In this document: positions 4,809 through 6,019 of the stretch, piece by piece
Layout of the letters: each line of letters opens with the position of its first letter
How positions within the stretch are numbered: the first letter of the stretch is position 1
Assembly: GCA_964553435.1 (NCBI GenBank)
Contig: CAZKKM010000083.1
Span: 1 to 6,019, forward strand
Source: RUG11867 sp964553435
GTDB taxonomy: Bacteria; Bacillota_I; Bacilli_A; RF39; UBA660
DNA length: 6,019 nucleotides
Direction: 5' to 3'
Notes under the pieces: generated by a model
What the model was told of the DNA's origin: nothing
The model's database searches: none
The model's input: the letters and a program-made list of their open reading frames with translations, nothing else
Program-made: the position numbers and the translations under genes

Positions 4809-4817
4809 ATTTTACCA
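4809..4817 (-). promoter_or_regulatory. Extended -10 promoter of the membrane protein-scpA-scpB operon
   Basis: TGGTAAAAT on the minus strand (TAAAAT at 4809-4814). The start would be near 4802, giving a leader of about 20 nt with the AGGTGA site. The -35 position (about 4832-4838) falls in the T run of the HU terminator and is poor. I see no other promoter between here and scpB. Confidence 0.6.
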
Positions 4818-4832
4818 CGATTCGAGCGAATT

Positions 4833-4863
4833 AAAAAGACCAAATTTGTTCTTTGGCCTTTTT
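4833..4863 (-). terminator. Terminator of the HU gene
   Basis: On the minus strand AAAAAGGCCAAA, a 7-nt loop and TTTGGTCTTTTT form a 12-bp stem with one G-U pair (4833-4863), whose final arm supplies the T run. It lies 12 bp after the HU stop codon and separates HU from the scpAB operon. Confidence 0.85.
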
Positions 4864-4875
4864 ATTTGTATTCTA

Positions 4876-5148
4876 CTAGTTAACTGAATCTTTTAATTTG
4901 CTTCCAGCTTTGAATGATACAACAGTCTTAGCAGGAATGTCGATGGTCTCTTTAGTAGCAGGGTTGATACCTTTTCTTGCAGCACGTGTCTTAGCAGCAA
5001 ATGTTCCGAATCCAACCAAAGTGACCTTTCCGTCTTTTTTGAGACCTTCTGCGATACCGTCTAAGACTGCATCGAGAGCACGTCCAGCATCAGCTTTAGT
5101 GAGGCCACTAGTTGCTGCTACCTTTTCCATTAAATCAGTTTTGTTCAT
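4876..5148 (-). CDS. hup: DNA-binding protein HU
   Basis: 90 aa, the standard length of the HU/IHF family, and complete. HU homodimers bend and compact DNA without strong sequence preference. Seen: the N-terminal helical dimerisation part MNKTDLMEKVAATSGLTKAD, GFGTF (46-50), and the DNA-gripping beta arm AARKGINPATKETIDIPA with the intercalating Pro63 in NPAT, then VVSFKAGSKLKDSV. It starts at an ATG with GGAGGT 9 nt upstream. The gene is monocistronic: promoter sequences lie in 5160-5245 and a strong terminator follows. It has ordinary HU features rather than IHF-specific ones. The gene name could be hup, hupA, hupB or hbs depending on species. Confidence 0.97.
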   Translation of the reverse strand: MNKTDLMEKVAATSGLTKADAGRALDAVLDGIAEGLKKDGKVTLVGFGTFAAKTRAARKGINPATKETIDIPAKTVVSFKAGSKLKDSVN

Positions 5149-5169
5149 TGTAAAATACCTCCTATTTCT

Positions 5170-5242
5170 ATTATAAGGAAATCTGAACTACTTTATCTTC
5201 CTTACATTCAATAAATTATCATATTTCAAAGGTAAAAATCAA
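5170..5242 (-). promoter_or_regulatory. Promoter region of HU, two candidate start sites
   Basis: The proximal candidate is a perfect TATAAT at 5170-5175 with no convincing -35; its start near 5163 would leave a very short leader beginning at the ribosome binding site (AGGAGG, 5158-5163). The distal candidate is TTGATT (5237-5242), 16 bp, GATAAT (5215-5220), giving a leader of roughly 60 nt. Either or both could be used. Confidence 0.5.
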
Positions 5243-5274
5243 GTAAAATGAGCGATTTATTGAAAAATTTTACT
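5242..5274 (-). repeat. Inverted repeat between the acetyltransferase gene and HU
   Basis: AGTAAAAT (5242-5249) and ATTTTACT (5267-5274) are perfect 8-bp inverted repeats with a 17-nt spacer, followed on the minus strand by TTGATTTTTACC. It may be a weak terminator for the upstream gene or a protein site next to the distal HU promoter. The stem is AT-rich, and chance is possible. Confidence 0.35.
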
Positions 5275-5296
5275 AATTTAGACAAGATGAACGATT

Positions 5297-5914
5297 TTAA
5301 AGGATATTTTTGAGATTTGCAATGTTTTCGTTTATGGCCGAAATCAAGCGACCGAGGTGTTGTCCATCGGCAAAACCGTGGTGAAAGAAGATGAGCAAAT
5401 CGACATAATAAAGTTCACCCACTTTTTCATATTTATCCCAAATCATTTGGGGAATACGAGTGTTTTTGTCGAAAGGTGGATCGATGGCAGATGCTTTGAA
5501 CCACGGCTCACATGAAAGCCAAACGACAGCATTGGCACTGTAAGTCAATGTTTCACCATTCAAGAGAGAGATTCTCGTCTCATCATATGAGGCGAGGTAT
5601 TCTTCCAAGGTGTCTTTCAATGGTACATCGAAAAAACCGATTGTGCCGTCATTTAGAACTTCTGTATAGCTCGGTACGATAGTGTCGTGTAGATAGAATT
5701 CCCCTGCTTCGTAAGTGACACGAAATTCCTCTATTTCGCACATGGCTTTCGTCAGACAATAACCAAATATGGCATAAAAATGACCTTTTTGACGAGATAA
5801 TTCGTAGACGGCGGTCACATCTATTTTCGTCGTGACTGAGGCGAATGGCTTAGTGAAGTTGTCGTAATGTTCGAAAAGTTCTCTTCTCTTGTAATTTTCT
5901 ATTTTTTTCTTCAT
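5297..5914 (-). CDS. Chloramphenicol acetyltransferase-family (CAT-like) O-acetyltransferase
   Basis: 205 aa from the ATG at 5912-5914, 9 nt after AGAGGA. An ATG 18 nt earlier coincides with the predicted transcription start and lacks a site. CAT enzymes are cytoplasmic trimers that move acetyl from acetyl-CoA to a hydroxyl. Seen: the N-terminal family stretch KRRELFEHYDN (9-19), then SVTTKIDVT; FYAIFGYCLTKAM; FRVTY; PWFKAS (137-142), in the region that holds the catalytic-pocket Ser of CAT; and the active-site motif FFHHGFADGQH with His179 and Asp183, four apart as in His195/Asp199 of CAT-III. The length is slightly below the usual 210-220. Many chromosomal CAT-like proteins do not confer resistance, so the substrate is left open. 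It is a single gene with its own promoter. Confidence 0.88.
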   Translation of the reverse strand: MKKKIENYKRRELFEHYDNFTKPFASVTTKIDVTAVYELSRQKGHFYAIFGYCLTKAMCEIEEFRVTYEAGEFYLHDTIVPSYTEVLNDGTIGFFDVPLKDTLEEYLASYDETRISLLNGETLTYSANAVVWLSCEPWFKASAIDPPFDKNTRIPQMIWDKYEKVGELYYVDLLIFFHHGFADGQHLGRLISAINENIANLKNIL

Positions 5915-5937
5915 CTTAATATTTCCTCTCATATCCT

Positions 5938-5946
5938 ATTTTATCA
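5938..5946 (-). promoter_or_regulatory. Extended -10 promoter of the CAT-like gene
   Basis: TGATAAAAT on the minus strand (TAAAAT at 5938-5943). The start is expected near 5931, leaving a leader of about 17 nt that contains AGAGGA and leads to the ATG at 5914. The -35 position (TGGCTT, 5961-5966) is weak and lies in the preceding terminator stem. Confidence 0.6.
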
Positions 5947-5981
5947 AAAAAGAAAAAGAAAAGCCACCTTTACAAGTGACT
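5947..5981 (-). terminator. Terminator of the gene entering from the right edge
   Basis: On the minus strand AGTCACTT, loop GTAA and AGGTGGCT form an 8-bp stem with two G-U pairs (5962-5981), followed by the T-rich run TTTTCTTTTTCTTTTTTG. It insulates the CAT-like gene from upstream transcription. Confidence 0.7.
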
Positions 5982-5986
5982 CATCG

Positions 5987-6019
5987 TCAATAATTGGGAG
6001 TAATCGTAGCTTTGAAACC
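5987..6019 (-). CDS. Possible last codons of a gene beyond the right edge
   Basis: The terminator at 5947-5981 implies that a minus-strand gene ends here. One frame reads GFKATITPNY and stops at TGA (5987-5989), 5 bp before the hairpin, which is a typical distance. Another frame (ending LLTMSHL, TAA at 5970-5972) would stop inside the hairpin loop. Ten or so codons are too few to decide the frame or name the protein. Confidence 0.3.
   Translation of the reverse strand, partial: GFKATITPNY

Noticed and set aside
4898..5176. Plus-strand open frame of 92 codons
   Set aside because: Antisense to HU, and it appears only because the HU gene's codons avoid stops on the other strand.
5915..5932. 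Upstream ATG extending the CAT-like protein by six residues
   Set aside because: It falls at the predicted transcription start and has no spaced ribosome binding site, while AGAGGA sits 9 nt before the second ATG, where the family's N-terminus begins.

Overview
The window looks like ordinary chromosome from a low-GC Gram-positive bacterium (Firmicutes/Bacillota sense). Base composition is AT-rich. Ribosome binding sites are strong AGGAGG or AGGTGA types, promoters are extended -10 types (TGnTATAAT), hairpin-plus-U-tract terminators are dense, and both tRNAs encode their CCA. HU and ScpA/ScpB are of Firmicutes type. UGA is a normal stop codon (scpA and its upstream neighbour end in TGA), so this is not a Mycoplasma-type code. 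An Erysipelotrichia-like or related Bacillota lineage would fit, but that is inference. I see no transposase, integrase, phage module or CRISPR array.

Layout, left to right; everything is on the minus strand except one regulator. Bases 1-141 hold the start of an unidentified gene with its own promoter. Bases 204-310 hold terminator hairpins that end the tRNA-Leu(CAG) transcript (323-409). Then come a divergent DHH/DHHA2 phosphoesterase (458-1369) and a small single-pass membrane protein (1413-1829), which transcription reaches first; an intrinsic terminator lies between these two. A second tRNA-Leu, anticodon CAA, lies at 2019-2105. A small XRE-family regulator (2300-2554) is the only plus-strand gene and has a palindromic operator-like leader. 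It converges on scpB and shares a bidirectional terminator with it.

The main operon is transcribed on the minus strand from about 4802: an unrecognised type II membrane protein (3903-4781), then scpA, then scpB, with a 4-base or 10-base overlap followed by a 4-base gap. ScpA and ScpB are the kleisin and winged-helix partners of Smc in chromosome segregation. Upstream of the operon lies a monocistronic HU gene (4876-5148). Further upstream is a chloramphenicol-acetyltransferase-family protein (5297-5914), preceded by the terminator of a gene that enters from the right edge. HU and ScpAB together make the right half a nucleoid-organisation neighbourhood, although HU and scpAB are separate transcripts.

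No new defence or mobile system is visible. The most notable points are: a C at the near-invariant position 55 of tRNA-Leu(CAA); matched promoter and leader sequences on the two tRNA-Leu genes whose 6-nt leaders can pair with the tRNA 3' ends; the membrane protein tightly coupled to scpA; a DHH protein that lacks the first metal-ligand His; overlapping dyads in front of the XRE gene; and a marked excess of the tetranucleotide TCGA.
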